The notes: a model not told the origin generated them from the sequence alone. A stretch of 33,719 nt of DNA from Candidatus Wildermuthbacteria bacterium RIFCSPHIGHO2_02_FULL_45_25 (GCA_001823215.1 MHTV01000040.1:1-33719); one strand, 5' to 3'. Shown: positions 14,163 through 23,040, numbered from the stretch's first letter. A program made the numbers and translations.

Positions 14163-16439
14163 TTATGGCTCTCTTCCGCCTGATTCTCCAGTCCCCGGTT
14201 CTTTTCCACCTCTTTCCCCTGGGGGTTGTGTAGCTCCACTGCCTGACGGGGGTTGTGCGCTCGCTTTTGCTTGAGCCTTTTTAATTCTGTCATTAAGAAC
14301 ATTTGCCCTCACCTCCTTAAGGCGTTTCTGCGTTTCGCGTTGGTCCAGGTATACAAAACTTCCAGTTTCAATCTCAACTTCCGGTGCCGCCCCTGGGAGA
14401 TTTGGATCGGGTTGACCTTTCGCTTTTACTGACTTTCGCTCTTTGAATTTTTGTTGGCGGCCAAGATATTGTCCTCCAGCGGAGGAAGACCAGGCAACAA
14501 GATTGGGATTTGTTTTTGCAATAATCTCAGAATCTAAGTCGTCTATTTCTTTTTGAATGCGTTCTGTCGCTAATCCACCCCAATCCTCCGCAATCTTTGT
14601 CATAGCAGCTGGTTTCTGTGATCGTACGAATGCTCTTCGAAACTCCTCATTATTGGCCATGGAACGATCGATCTTCTCAAAGTCAACGGTCTTAAGACTC
14701 TCTACAATTTTTAGCATCATTGCTTTTTGCATAAGTTTCTGCATTGCTTCCCGCGCTTTTTGAGTATCTGTGCTCTTTGTGAGTGCAACAAGTTCTTGAT
14801 TTTCCTCAAATTCGCTCACTGCTTGAAGATGCGAATCCTCGTATTCATCAGGATTATCTTTCTTCCTTGCGGTTTGATCCGGTATCATGGTTCTATTCGC
14901 AAGAGCAGCGAATGCGGCGCCTCTGCCTTTTCCGAATCTTTTTTCTGCTTCTGCTGCATCGCTAAGGTCAGAATTGTATTTCATCATCTCTTCAAATTGC
15001 TCCGGAGAATGCTTTGCCGCATACGTAAGAGCTTGATGAAGATCGTCCGGCCGCATTTTTGCCGCGGCTTTCGTACCTTTTTCTTTTAGTCTGGCTGCCG
15101 TAAGCGCAGCTTTCTTTGCGTCATCTTTTATCGGCGTAAACGCTCTCATCTGTTGGTTAAATAATGTCTCATCTCCTGCAATTTCCGCATATTGCTTTTC
15201 CAAGGCGGCAGGTGTTTTTTGAGCTTTTGCTCCTTGCTCCAATCCTTTGCGCATTGCGGTTCGTGTGGCCCAACGCGCGCCAGTAGCAGTAGCAACAGTT
15301 TTTCCAAGCGGGTTGTTGGTATTCATGAGATTCTCAAGTCGAGAAAGATTGGTTTTTTCTCCAAGATCACGCTTCGTCTTTTCTCTGGCGAGGAATCGGG
15401 CGGCGGTTACACCCGCGAAAGTTCCCGCGCCCACCATAGCGGTTTTCTTCGCAAAATTAGCCGCTTTCTGCGCCATGGAGGGAGCTAACGACATGCTTAC
15501 CGTAACTCCGAACACCAAAATGAAAAGGGAGGTAATGGGCGCGAAAAACGCAGCCGTGGGGCCGGCGGATCCAACTGCTTCCGATCCAATGAGATCAGGA
15601 GCAGAAAGAGAAAGCACTTTGCCCGCGAGCCAGAGGAAAAAACTAATCGGAACCCCTACAAATGCCCACTGGATAAGACTGCTCCACCATTGATTCCACC
15701 ATTTTCTTGTTGCCGGGAGAATATAGCAGGCGAATGCAAGCGGCGCGAGAATGGCAAGCGTCCATAAGATAAAAACGCGCAAGACAAATACAGCGATAAT
15801 GGCAAGATAGATAAGAGAAGCGACAAAGTAGTAAAGGATGCGGGCAATTTCAAATACAAGCTTTCCTTCGGTGCCGCCGGCTCCGGGGAATTGAAGATCC
15901 TCCCATCTTGCGGACTGTACCGCGCCCAAGAAAGAACTTGCCAATAGATTTCCAATATCAACCATCACACCCACCAAAACGCCGCTAAAATTTACAAGAA
16001 CCGCTATGATAATGAGGGTAGGAAGAGTGCGCTTGAGTTGATAATTTTGAAGATTGAGGATGGTTGCAAGCCCGATAAAGACCAACACAAGAAGAAAGAA
16101 GATATTTACCAGCGATCGCGTGAAGTTCCACCCTTCGGTTACCACCGCGGCTTTGCCTGGGACTACCGGGATGGAAAGCACGTTTTGCACAATCCAGTTG
16201 AGGAAACTCGCGATGCCAAAAAAAATGATCGCCGCCAGATTAGCGATAATGCCGACAACGCTTCCAAATAGCTTGTCAGCGATATCTGCTCCAATGCCAG
16301 TAATGGTGCTTAACACATTTGCCGAAGAAATTTCCGGAGTCAGAACGAAAAACAAAACCCCAAGGGATACGCCAATCAACAGAGTTTTGTCGGTGTGCTT
16401 GAGGAATATGTTTTTGAGTTGCTGTGAAAAAGTGTGCAT
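14163..16439 (-). CDS. VirB6/TrbL-like inner-membrane channel protein with long cytoplasmic tail
   Basis: 758 residues. The first about 330 carry a signal-like segment (residues 20-40) and seven or more membrane spans, including AAIIFFGIASFLNWIVQNVL and LVNIFFLLVLVFIGLATIL, ending FILVFGVTVSMSLAPSMAQKAANFAKKT. The remaining about 420 residues are charged, helical and soluble, finishing in a proline/glycine-rich tail (PPSGSGATQPPGERGG). This layout matches VirB6-like proteins of CPR type IV secretion clusters, with an enlarged cytoplasmic domain. It follows the VirB2-like gene by 12 bases in the same operon. VirB6 proteins form the inner-membrane part of the channel. Confidence 0.8.
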   Translation of the reverse strand: MHTFSQQLKNIFLKHTDKTLLIGVSLGVLFFVLTPEISSANVLSTITGIGADIADKLFGSVVGIIANLAAIIFFGIASFLNWIVQNVLSIPVVPGKAAVVTEGWNFTRSLVNIFFLLVLVFIGLATILNLQNYQLKRTLPTLIIIAVLVNFSGVLVGVMVDIGNLLASSFLGAVQSARWEDLQFPGAGGTEGKLVFEIARILYYFVASLIYLAIIAVFVLRVFILWTLAILAPLAFACYILPATRKWWNQWWSSLIQWAFVGVPISFFLWLAGKVLSLSAPDLIGSEAVGSAGPTAAFFAPITSLFILVFGVTVSMSLAPSMAQKAANFAKKTAMVGAGTFAGVTAARFLAREKTKRDLGEKTNLSRLENLMNTNNPLGKTVATATGARWATRTAMRKGLEQGAKAQKTPAALEKQYAEIAGDETLFNQQMRAFTPIKDDAKKAALTAARLKEKGTKAAAKMRPDDLHQALTYAAKHSPEQFEEMMKYNSDLSDAAEAEKRFGKGRGAAFAALANRTMIPDQTARKKDNPDEYEDSHLQAVSEFEENQELVALTKSTDTQKAREAMQKLMQKAMMLKIVESLKTVDFEKIDRSMANNEEFRRAFVRSQKPAAMTKIAEDWGGLATERIQKEIDDLDSEIIAKTNPNLVAWSSSAGGQYLGRQQKFKERKSVKAKGQPDPNLPGAAPEVEIETGSFVYLDQRETQKRLKEVRANVLNDRIKKAQAKASAQPPSGSGATQPPGERGGKEPGTGESGGREP

Positions 16440-16451
16440 AAGGAGAGTTCT

Positions 16452-18173
16452 TTAGAATGAACGGGAAGCCCCGCGAGGGGTGCTAATTTCGCCATGGTTA
16501 CAACCCTCTGCTATATTTGCGTGAACGCTCACTCTGCGCACATCATCCCTTAAATCATTGCCGGTAGGATTGTTATTGTCAAAACTGTATTGGGTTTGGA
16601 GTAAATCTTTTTCTGGTTTTTCAAAGCAAATTCGGTCGTAGTTTGTTGGATTTTCATCTCCCTCTGCTTCCGTGCTTGGGCATTTTTCGTTGCCATTACA
16701 TTCATAGAATGTTACGGCACAACCGTATGCTTTGGATTTTAAAAAACAATTGGCGTTTGGGTCAATCCAAACAGAAAGTAAATCCCAATCTGATGGAGTA
16801 CCCTCGATTGAAGCTGGGTTTGCGCATCCCTGGCCTGTTGTTACTTGATTATTAGCAGGGGAAGGTGGAATAAGAAGATCTGGATAGTAAGGAGCTCTTA
16901 CCTGATGAATACTAACCGTATCGTGAGCGCTGTAGAAGTATTTGCATGGCCTTCCCCACCTGCGGAAGTAGTTTCCCTTTGAAGTAGAAACTGCCTCTAA
17001 TGCTATTTGCCCAAAATTCTTCTTATCGAAGAGAAAAACAACAGGTTTCCCCCAGAAGTCTTTTTCGTTATCAATAGTAATACCAGGAAATGTACAGGCA
17101 GTTTCAGATATAATTCGAAATCCTCCGACTTTTTCTTCCCAGCCCTTTTCATTTGTTGCATCTCGTACAAAACCAAATTTGCTTTGAAGAACATAATCTT
17201 TCAAGTTGCCGGCACCGTTACGGTCAAAGCATATTACTTCTGTTTTTGTTTCTCCAGAAGTAGAAGTATTATACGCCAAAATACCCTTGTATTCAGAGAC
17301 AGTTTTGTACTGAACAATGCTGATTGATCTGATTTTTGATTTCCATGGCTCTGGCATCGGCCAAGGGACCGATCTCGTGAGATACTCATCGCGGTCATCA
17401 ATATCTCCGTCATGATCACTGTCATATTTATCACCGTTATCAATCTTTCCATCACCATTGGTGTCGTATGTCTCCTTTTTATCTGCGACTGTCATTGGAA
17501 AGAAATAGTAGTCATCTTTCCCTTCGCCGCTTCCTGGGTCTCCTATTTTTAATACAGCAGTGTCTTTCCCATCCGCATCTTTTATTTTCTCTCCATCTGT
17601 TATTCCTGAACATTCTCTCCGTGGGTTTCCAGACTTTAGAGAGTCTCCGTCATCATCGGTGTTACACGTGCAACCGTAGTTTGTGCAAAAATAAATTCCA
17701 GCGCCGCCCCCAATCTCTCCTTCTCTTTGTTCTACTGCTCCAGCTGGCGGACGGGAAAGAACAATACCCGCAGGATTCAATAATGGCTGAACTGCCGAAA
17801 TCTCAAAATTCCCGATTGTTCCCACTTCGGGATTGATAAGTTGGATAATAATAAACGAGCCAAAGATTAAAAGAATTCCCAGTATGGCGTTTTGAATTTT
17901 TTCTTTCGCCGCGCTCAACTGGGAAGGAATGGCGCCAGACACTAACCATTGCACGCCTCCCCATACAAGCATAACAAAAGCCGCGAGTCCGGCGATGCCA
18001 ATCATGGCGTAATACGTCCACGCGACAAGTTGAGAAATGTTTTGATCGTCTTTGAGGTTGAATCCGCCGAATGAAGGATAATCAAGATTGAGTTTGACAG
18101 CTCCCAAAGCAATAGATGGGAGAAGGAGAAACGCGCAGACAAAGATGAAAGAAAAAAGAAAGCGAAGTTTCAT
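16452..18173 (-). CDS. VirB2-like pilin domain fused to a large secreted domain with calcium-binding-like repeats
   Basis: 573 residues. Residues 1-24 are a signal peptide. Residues 46-113 form the two-helix hairpin of VirB2-like pilins (AWTYYAMIGIAGLAAFVMLVWGGVQWL, then KEKIQNAILGILLIFGSFIIIQL). Normal VirB2 proteins are about 100 residues; here about 450 further residues follow, outside the membrane. Residues 237-264 hold two DxNxDGxID-type loops (DTNGDGKIDNGDKYDSDHDGD split over adjacent loops), as in EF-hand, dockerin or thrombospondin-3 repeats, and an earlier CNTDDDGDSLKSG loop may be a third. Cysteines are frequent. It is probably a surface subunit or adhesin anchored by the pilin hairpin. 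It heads the block with VirB6. Confidence 0.75.
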   Translation of the reverse strand: MKLRFLFSFIFVCAFLLLPSIALGAVKLNLDYPSFGGFNLKDDQNISQLVAWTYYAMIGIAGLAAFVMLVWGGVQWLVSGAIPSQLSAAKEKIQNAILGILLIFGSFIIIQLINPEVGTIGNFEISAVQPLLNPAGIVLSRPPAGAVEQREGEIGGGAGIYFCTNYGCTCNTDDDGDSLKSGNPRRECSGITDGEKIKDADGKDTAVLKIGDPGSGEGKDDYYFFPMTVADKKETYDTNGDGKIDNGDKYDSDHDGDIDDRDEYLTRSVPWPMPEPWKSKIRSISIVQYKTVSEYKGILAYNTSTSGETKTEVICFDRNGAGNLKDYVLQSKFGFVRDATNEKGWEEKVGGFRIISETACTFPGITIDNEKDFWGKPVVFLFDKKNFGQIALEAVSTSKGNYFRRWGRPCKYFYSAHDTVSIHQVRAPYYPDLLIPPSPANNQVTTGQGCANPASIEGTPSDWDLLSVWIDPNANCFLKSKAYGCAVTFYECNGNEKCPSTEAEGDENPTNYDRICFEKPEKDLLQTQYSFDNNNPTGNDLRDDVRRVSVHANIAEGCNHGEISTPRGASRSF

Positions 18174-18223
18174 ATATCTATCATACTATTAATAACAATT
18201 ATATTATAGTATCAAAGATTTGG

Positions 18224-18268
18224 AAAATAAAAAACGGGCACATGCGTTTGAGGGATTGCATGTACCCG
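18224..18268 (-). terminator. Terminator of the minus-strand gene at 18289-18909
   Basis: On the minus strand CGGGTACATGC and GCATGTGCCCG pair (18258-18268 with 18235-18245, one mismatch), followed by a T-run from 18234 down to about 18229. It isolates the gene from the VirB2-like gene downstream. Confidence 0.8.
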
Positions 18269-18288
18269 AAAGGCATTGTATTGTTTGA

Positions 18289-18909
18289 CTATTCCAAGAC
18301 AATATTTTTGCTAAGGACACCCCATGTTTGACTCTCCCTGTCAAACCCGACTCCGATATAGATTTTTACCTTATTCCCTTCTGGAGTTTGGAAGGGAATA
18401 ACCGTAGAATAGGCAGGCGATCCAAGGGAGATGCCCTGATTCCACGGTAGTTTTTGTAATCCCTCGGGGGTGAGCGGTACTCCAAACGTGCCGTTCTTCA
18501 AGCCCGATGACTTAAACCATGTGGGAGGGAAAGCTTTCGTGGTAGCAATGATGGCCGCAAGGGGTACTTGTCCGGCGGGACCCTCGACATGCACGAGATC
18601 CTTCATTGCCATTGCGACAATATCAGTTTGGGCGGGTGCTTGGGCGTTCTGGAGAACGCTTGGAGCAATGGGCACCGCAGGTGCCGGTGGCGCGGGCGCA
18701 ATGCGCCCGTTCATCTCCGGCGGCTCGATTTGGACACTCCCGATCGAGGGAGCGGCGGCAGGGGTATCCTTATCGTCGATCAGTTGGATGGCGGCAAACA
18801 ACACCGCTCCGGCGATCAGAAACGCGCCGAGGGTGAGGAGCAGTTTCCAGTTCCCCTTATGGGGACTGGCGGGAATCCGAGTGCCATGAGTAATCGTTTG
18901 GGTTGCCAT
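18289..18909 (-). CDS. Membrane-anchored hypothetical protein with proline/alanine-rich linker
   Basis: 206 residues. A basic cytoplasmic N-terminus is followed by one membrane segment at about 24-44 (LLLTLGAFLIAGAVLFAAIQL), a proline/alanine-rich linker (about 50-90) and a C-terminal extracytoplasmic domain (about 95-206) with TTKAFPPTWFKSSGL and IYIGVGFDRES. I recognise no family. It has a strong ribosome site (CCAAAGGAGG, 18917-18926), a clear promoter and its own terminator, so it is a single-gene unit like the SPFH gene. Both are also more G+C rich than the neighbours. The function is unknown. Confidence 0.75.
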   Translation of the reverse strand: MATQTITHGTRIPASPHKGNWKLLLTLGAFLIAGAVLFAAIQLIDDKDTPAAAPSIGSVQIEPPEMNGRIAPAPPAPAVPIAPSVLQNAQAPAQTDIVAMAMKDLVHVEGPAGQVPLAAIIATTKAFPPTWFKSSGLKNGTFGVPLTPEGLQKLPWNQGISLGSPAYSTVIPFQTPEGNKVKIYIGVGFDRESQTWGVLSKNIVLE

Positions 18910-18950
18910 AACGCTACCTCCTTTGGCAGTATGAATAACGAAAGGTTCAC

Positions 18951-18971
18951 GGGTCTGGCTTTTACCAGCCC
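18951..18971 (-). promoter_or_regulatory. Hairpin in the 5' leader of the 18909 gene
   Basis: GGGCTGG and CCAGACCC (minus strand) can pair around a TAAAAG loop, about 8 bases after the predicted transcription start. It could stabilise the message or be a minor control element; no known riboswitch fits. Confidence 0.35.
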
Positions 18972-18980
18972 TATACCTCT

Positions 18981-19010
18981 ACAATACCATTACTCTTCGC
19001 AAAATGTCAA
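18981..19010 (-). promoter_or_regulatory. Sigma-70 promoter of the 18909 gene
   Basis: On the minus strand TTGACA (19010-19005), an 18-base spacer and TATTGT (18986-18981). The predicted leader is about 65 bases and contains the hairpin at 18951-18971 and the ribosome site. Confidence 0.75.
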
Positions 19011-19112
19011 GGGCTGGGGCACAGATTTCAAAGCGAGAAGAACTTTTTACTTTAGAAACGAAAGCAAAAGGAAAATTCCTCGCTCAAAAACAAAAAAGAA
19101 CTGAAGAAAAAA

Positions 19113-20009
19113 TTACTTTCCATTATGAGGTTGCGTTCCTGCTATGCTTGTGGTGAGATTGATCCAATCTTCCATAGAAAGCGTTTCTGCTCTCTGGTTT
19201 GGTTGAATCCCGTTCCTTAAAAGCCATGCGGCGATCTGGTCTCGCGAAGAAAAGGGTATCTGTTGTCGTATTTTTTCCGAAGAAAGATCGGATCCGCGCT
19301 GTGCAAAACCTGTGGATAAATTGTTAAGAAGCTGTTTGCGAGGTTGGGAAAAACCTGTTTTGATAATGTGGAAAAAAATTTTTGAAGCAACATGGGAGAA
19401 ATTGGAATGAAGTGTGATGTGCAGAACCGCAGAATCCACGCGAGGTTGGGGCCAAAACGCGCTTCTCTTGATGGTAAAAAGCAGTTTGGGCATAGCGTAA
19501 AATTGCACGGATACCGCGAGGATGTTCATATCTGGCGGTCTGGAACATATCCTCTGGGCAACTTCTTTTTGAGTAACAAGCGTCAGATCCGCAGGGCGTA
19601 TATCTGCTTCGAGGAATGTTCGGATCGCGGGCGCGGTAATATAGTAAGGAAGATTGGCAACGACGCGGTATTGTTGCCATGGGAGAGAGGAGAGAGGAAA
19701 GGCGAGAATATCTCCCTGGACGATGGTGATATTTGGCTCTTGGGCCATGGTTGTTTGTAGAATTTTCACCATCTTGAATGCTTTTTCCACCGCAAAGACG
19801 TGTTTGACGTGATGGGCGAGTTCTTGGGTAAGGGTTCCAATTCCGGGGCCAATTTCGAGGACGTTATCATCGGGCTGGAGATTGGCCGAGGAAACTATTT
19901 TTTTGACAATGTTTTCGTCAACCAGAAAATTCTGGCCGAGAGAGCGGCTTGGTTCAAGTCCATGGGCGGCGAGGATTTGTTTAACAACAGCTGGCGAAGA
20001 GAGATTCAT
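19113..20009 (-). CDS. ksgA: 16S rRNA dimethyladenosine transferase KsgA
   Basis: 298 residues from ATG 20007-20009 (MNLSSPAVVKQILAAHGL); the frame is open 30 codons upstream, but that part is not KsgA-like. It has the LGQNFLVDENIVKKIV opening, the SAM-binding loop VLEIGPGIGTLTQEL, the acidic residue at the end of strand 2 (VFAVEK) and the catalytic VVANLPYYITAP motif. It dimethylates the two adjacent adenines in 16S rRNA helix 45 during 30S maturation. Divergent from the M23 peptidase gene. The C-terminal domain is present; length is slightly above normal. Confidence 0.95.
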   Translation of the reverse strand: MNLSSPAVVKQILAAHGLEPSRSLGQNFLVDENIVKKIVSSANLQPDDNVLEIGPGIGTLTQELAHHVKHVFAVEKAFKMVKILQTTMAQEPNITIVQGDILAFPLSSLPWQQYRVVANLPYYITAPAIRTFLEADIRPADLTLVTQKEVAQRICSRPPDMNILAVSVQFYAMPKLLFTIKRSAFWPQPRVDSAVLHITLHSNFSHVASKIFFHIIKTGFSQPRKQLLNNLSTGFAQRGSDLSSEKIRQQIPFSSRDQIAAWLLRNGIQPNQRAETLSMEDWINLTTSIAGTQPHNGK

Positions 20010-20105
20010 AGAAAAGGAAACAAAACGGTGTAATGCAAAGTTGGAGAAACGTATATTTTGCTTTTGTCCACAGCCCTTCGAGTATGACATTTTGGACAAG
20101 GGGGA

Positions 20106-20135
20106 TTGACGAGAGGCCTTGTTTGAGGGTAGTAT
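20106..20135 (+). promoter_or_regulatory. Promoter of the LysM/M23 peptidase gene
   Basis: TTGACG at 20106-20111, an 18-base spacer and TAGTAT at 20130-20135. The start would be about 5 bases before the ATG at 20147, leaving almost no leader. Confidence 0.5.
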
Positions 20136-20146
20136 AGAGATATCCT

Positions 20147-21229
20147 ATGCAATCGAAATTGAGCTTTTTTAATGACGAAGTTCCCCAGAACGACAAGCCA
20201 AAAGTAAAGAAACGGATGTTGAGATTAGCGCTCTTTGGGGCAATTTTTTTGGTTGCTTTGATGCTTTTGGGATCTCAATTCTTTTCTTCCGGAGATACAA
20301 ACAATGGGGATGCTTCAGAGTCAGTTCTGATGGAATCTCCTCATGGAAGCTCCTTTGCGGGGGTGATAAGTCCTGCTCGCACCTCTTTTGTAATAGATAC
20401 TCCTCCTCTTACCTTTGTGCAAGGGATAAGTTTGCAGCCGGCGATTCCCCCGATTACTCTTACCCCTCAAGTATTGGGCAGTATTTTAGGTACAGTAGAG
20501 CAAGGAGGAGGTTCCAGGCAGGATATTTTTCACTATGCGGTAGAATCCGGGGACACAATTGATTCTCTTGCCTCGGAATTTAATATCTCTCCTGAAACTA
20601 TTATGTGGGCCAACCAATTGACCCGATCTTCTCGCTTGCAGGAAGGAAAAGAAATTGTCATTTTGCCGGTTTCGGGAACATTGCATTTGGTGCGGCAAAA
20701 CGATACGTTAAGCGAAATCGCTCAATGGTATAAAGGGGATATTAATACGATTGTGGAATTTAACGATTTGACTTCCGCGAGCGATATTTATGCGGGAGAT
20801 ATCTTAATTATTCCTGGAGGCGCGCAACCTGCTCAATTACCCGCCGGCCGCTTGACGCCCGTTGCCAATTCCTACTTTATCCGACCGGTGCCGGCTCCTT
20901 ATCATATCAGCCAGGGATTGCACGCATTTAACGCGGTTGATATGAGCACAGGAGTTTGCGGAAGTCCGATTTATGCCGCCGCCGGAGGATCGGTGCAAAA
21001 AGTGGGATATCATAGCGTAGGGGGCAATTATGTGCGCGTGCTTCATCCAAATGGCGTGGTAACATACTATGGACACATGTCGGGCTATACGGTGGCTCCC
21101 GGTCAGCGCGTTTTACAGGGGCAGATTCTTGGATATATCGGCCATACAGGATATACCATACCGTCAGGGTCCGGAGGTTGCCATCTGCACTTTGAGGTGC
21201 GCGGCGCCACGAATCCGTTCGCAAAATAG
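20147..21229 (+). CDS. LysM-LysM-M23 peptidoglycan endopeptidase
   Basis: 360 residues. One membrane anchor at about 25-45 is followed by a disordered linker, LysM domain 1 (about 128-175, YAVESGDTIDSLASEFNIS), LysM domain 2 (about 179-224, LVRQNDTLSEIAQWY) and a C-terminal M23 domain (about 255-352). The zinc ligands of the LytM/M23 family are all visible: H259 and D265 (HAFNAVD), H347 and H349 (HLHFE), and the YYGHMS histidine at 310. It should cut peptide crosslinks in peptidoglycan at the cell surface, either its own wall or that of a host cell. Single-gene unit with a terminator at 21248-21275. Confidence 0.93.
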   Translation: MQSKLSFFNDEVPQNDKPKVKKRMLRLALFGAIFLVALMLLGSQFFSSGDTNNGDASESVLMESPHGSSFAGVISPARTSFVIDTPPLTFVQGISLQPAIPPITLTPQVLGSILGTVEQGGGSRQDIFHYAVESGDTIDSLASEFNISPETIMWANQLTRSSRLQEGKEIVILPVSGTLHLVRQNDTLSEIAQWYKGDINTIVEFNDLTSASDIYAGDILIIPGGAQPAQLPAGRLTPVANSYFIRPVPAPYHISQGLHAFNAVDMSTGVCGSPIYAAAGGSVQKVGYHSVGGNYVRVLHPNGVVTYYGHMSGYTVAPGQRVLQGQILGYIGHTGYTIPSGSGGCHLHFEVRGATNPFAK

Positions 21230-21247
21230 AATGCGTCGTCTTTTATG

Positions 21248-21275
21248 AACTATCCCGCGTACACGGGATAGTTTT
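21248..21275 (+). terminator. Intrinsic terminator of the M23 peptidase gene
   Basis: A perfect stem AACTATCCCG / CGGGATAGTT with loop CGTACA, then TTTTG. It lies between convergent genes, with comM ending at 21278. Confidence 0.9.
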
Positions 21276-21277
21276 TG

Positions 21278-22837
21278 TTATTGGACCTCTTTTATTCGGT
21301 AAGACAACGCTTCGGTAAAGTGATCGAATGAAATATGTTCGTGTCCTTCCAAATCTGCTATTGTTCTGGCTACTTTCAGAACGCGATGATATCCGCGGGC
21401 CGAAAGTCGCGCCGAATCCACATACTTTTTTGCCATCTGTTGTGAAGCGGCATCGAGCGCGCAGAACGAATCAAGCTCTTTGAGATTCATGTGAGCGTTT
21501 GTGCGGAAATCTTTGAATCGTTGATGTTGGATGCTTCTTGCTTTCAATACGCGATTCCGCACGGCAAAAATCTCTTGAGGATCAGGATTGGTTGCTGCAA
21601 GCTCTTTGTAGGTTACTTGCGGCACATGCACAAGTATGTCCATGCGATCCATAAGCGGCCCGGACAGTTTCCGGCGGTATTTGAGGATTGCTGTTTGGGG
21701 GCATTGGCAATCGCGTTCTGGGTCTTGATAAAATCCGCAAGGACATGGGTTTGCCGCCGCCACGAGCATAAAAGAAGCGGGAAACCGAATATGGTGGCGT
21801 GCTCGCAGAATCGTAATCTCGCCTTGTTCAATGGGTTCTCGCAAGGATTCCAGCGCATCGCGGTGATATTCGGGGAATTCGTCTAAGAATAAAACTCCTT
21901 GATGAGCAAGAGTAATTTCTCCTGGCCGGGGCGGATTGCCTCCGCCGATAATCGAGGATTCAGAAGATGTATGATGAGGATTTCGAAATGGCGGGCGCAC
22001 AAGAAATGGCATATTCTCTGAAAGAAGTCCGGCGATACTCCATATTCGTGTTACCTGAAGAGATTGCTCAAACGAGAGCGCGGGTAGGATTTCAGAAAGT
22101 GCTTTTGCGAGCAGAGTTTTTCCCGTGCCCGGCGGCCCATAAAAGAAGATGTTATGACGGCCTGCCGCCGCTATTTCCAGAGCGCGTTTGGCGGAATGCT
22201 GCCCGCGAATAAGAGAAAAGGAGGGAAAGATTTCTTGCGTCAATTGCTCAATGGAAGGCGCCCGCGCGGGTTCAAGAGGGAATGCCTTGTGAAGATATCC
22301 TACCGCTTCTTTGAGGGTACGCACCGGAATAATCTGCAATGCGGCGTGCTGCTCGTCGTTTAGCAATGCAAACGCCGCCTCTTTCGCGTTTTCTGTGGGG
22401 ACAAAGAGAGTCGAGATATGTTTCTTTTGGGCGAGTAATGCGAAGCCGAGAGTTCCTTTGACTGGACGAACTGCCCCATTCAGAGAAAGTTCTCCTACTG
22501 CGAGAAATTGTTGACTTGGGAATTTTGCTTGTCCTGAAGCCAAAAGAAATCCCAAGGCGATGGGAAGATCATACATGGTTCCCTCTTTTTTTATGTCAGC
22601 GGGCGCTAAATTAACCAGCGTTCTGATGGGTTGCGTGTGGGGAGATTTGAATCCGGAGCTTTTGAGGGCTGAACCAATGCGCTCGGCGCTTTCTTGCACG
22701 GATTTGTCGGCGAGCCCAATAATGGAAAAGGAACGCAATCCGTAGGTTACTTCGGTTTCTACGTGCACAATATGAGCGTCAATTCCCGAAAGCGCCGCAG
22801 AATACACAGAAGACAAGCCGCGTTTTTGCATATACAT
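21278..22837 (-). CDS. comM: ComM/YifB AAA+ ATPase (magnesium chelatase-like)
   Basis: 519 residues from the ATG at 22835-22837 (the next ATG at 22829-22831 is also possible). The N-terminal ChlI-like domain (VYSAALSGIDAHIVHVE, GLADKSVQESAERI) is followed by the AAA+ domain with Walker A GPPGTGKT and Walker B GVLFLDEFPEY, the PRPGEITLAHQG segment and the cysteine-rich CPCGFYQDPERDCQCP loop, then the C-terminal helical domain (SARGYHRVLKVARTIADLE). ComM is a hexameric helicase that drives branch migration when incoming DNA is integrated in natural transformation. CPR bacteria often carry it with ComEC and type IV pili, which are not in this window. A 9-base inverted repeat spans the start codons. 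Confidence 0.95.
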   Translation of the reverse strand: MYMQKRGLSSVYSAALSGIDAHIVHVETEVTYGLRSFSIIGLADKSVQESAERIGSALKSSGFKSPHTQPIRTLVNLAPADIKKEGTMYDLPIALGFLLASGQAKFPSQQFLAVGELSLNGAVRPVKGTLGFALLAQKKHISTLFVPTENAKEAAFALLNDEQHAALQIIPVRTLKEAVGYLHKAFPLEPARAPSIEQLTQEIFPSFSLIRGQHSAKRALEIAAAGRHNIFFYGPPGTGKTLLAKALSEILPALSFEQSLQVTRIWSIAGLLSENMPFLVRPPFRNPHHTSSESSIIGGGNPPRPGEITLAHQGVLFLDEFPEYHRDALESLREPIEQGEITILRARHHIRFPASFMLVAAANPCPCGFYQDPERDCQCPQTAILKYRRKLSGPLMDRMDILVHVPQVTYKELAATNPDPQEIFAVRNRVLKARSIQHQRFKDFRTNAHMNLKELDSFCALDAASQQMAKKYVDSARLSARGYHRVLKVARTIADLEGHEHISFDHFTEALSYRIKEVQ

Positions 22838-22854
22838 CAGTGTACGCAAAAACG
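22821..22854. promoter_or_regulatory. Inverted repeat across the comM start
   Basis: CGTTTTTGC (22821-22829) and GCAAAAACG (22846-22854) are perfect inverted repeats separated by 16 bases holding both candidate start codons. It could be a protein-binding site or an RNA hairpin that hides the start. No known operator is matched. Confidence 0.4.
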
Positions 22855-22905
22855 TTCAAAGGGAACAATATTTCCGACAAAAAGTTTACAAAAATAAAAG
22901 AATAA

Positions 22906-23040
22906 CTTTGAATTACGAAACCAGCACATACAAGGTTTAGAGAACGTTGGGAGCGCGACTGGCGCGAGCACCAGGAATTTTTCAGCAGAAAAATATCCGT
23001 GTTCTCAAAGCATTATATGTGCTGGTTTCGTAATTCAAAG
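22906..23040. repeat. Palindromic element, copy 2 (135 bp, core inverted and shortened)
   Basis: It has the same constant 16-base ends as copy 1, with arms 22906-22945 and 23001-23040 that pair with four mismatches. The 55-base core is in the opposite orientation to copies 1 and 3 and lacks about 25 bases of the GC-rich part (the CACC-TCGC-GGTG hairpin). The ATTTTTC-TGCT-GAAAAAT hairpin is kept. Direct repeats AATAAAAGAA flank it at 22893-22902 and 23043-23052, 3 and 2 bases from the ends, which looks like a target duplication. It sits between comM and the terminator of the zinc-finger gene. Confidence 0.85.

Noticed and set aside
19311-19319. A perfect DnaA box (TTATCCACA on the minus strand)
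   Set aside because: A single copy within ksgA coding sequence; no cluster of boxes, no dnaA gene and no AT-rich unwinding region near it.
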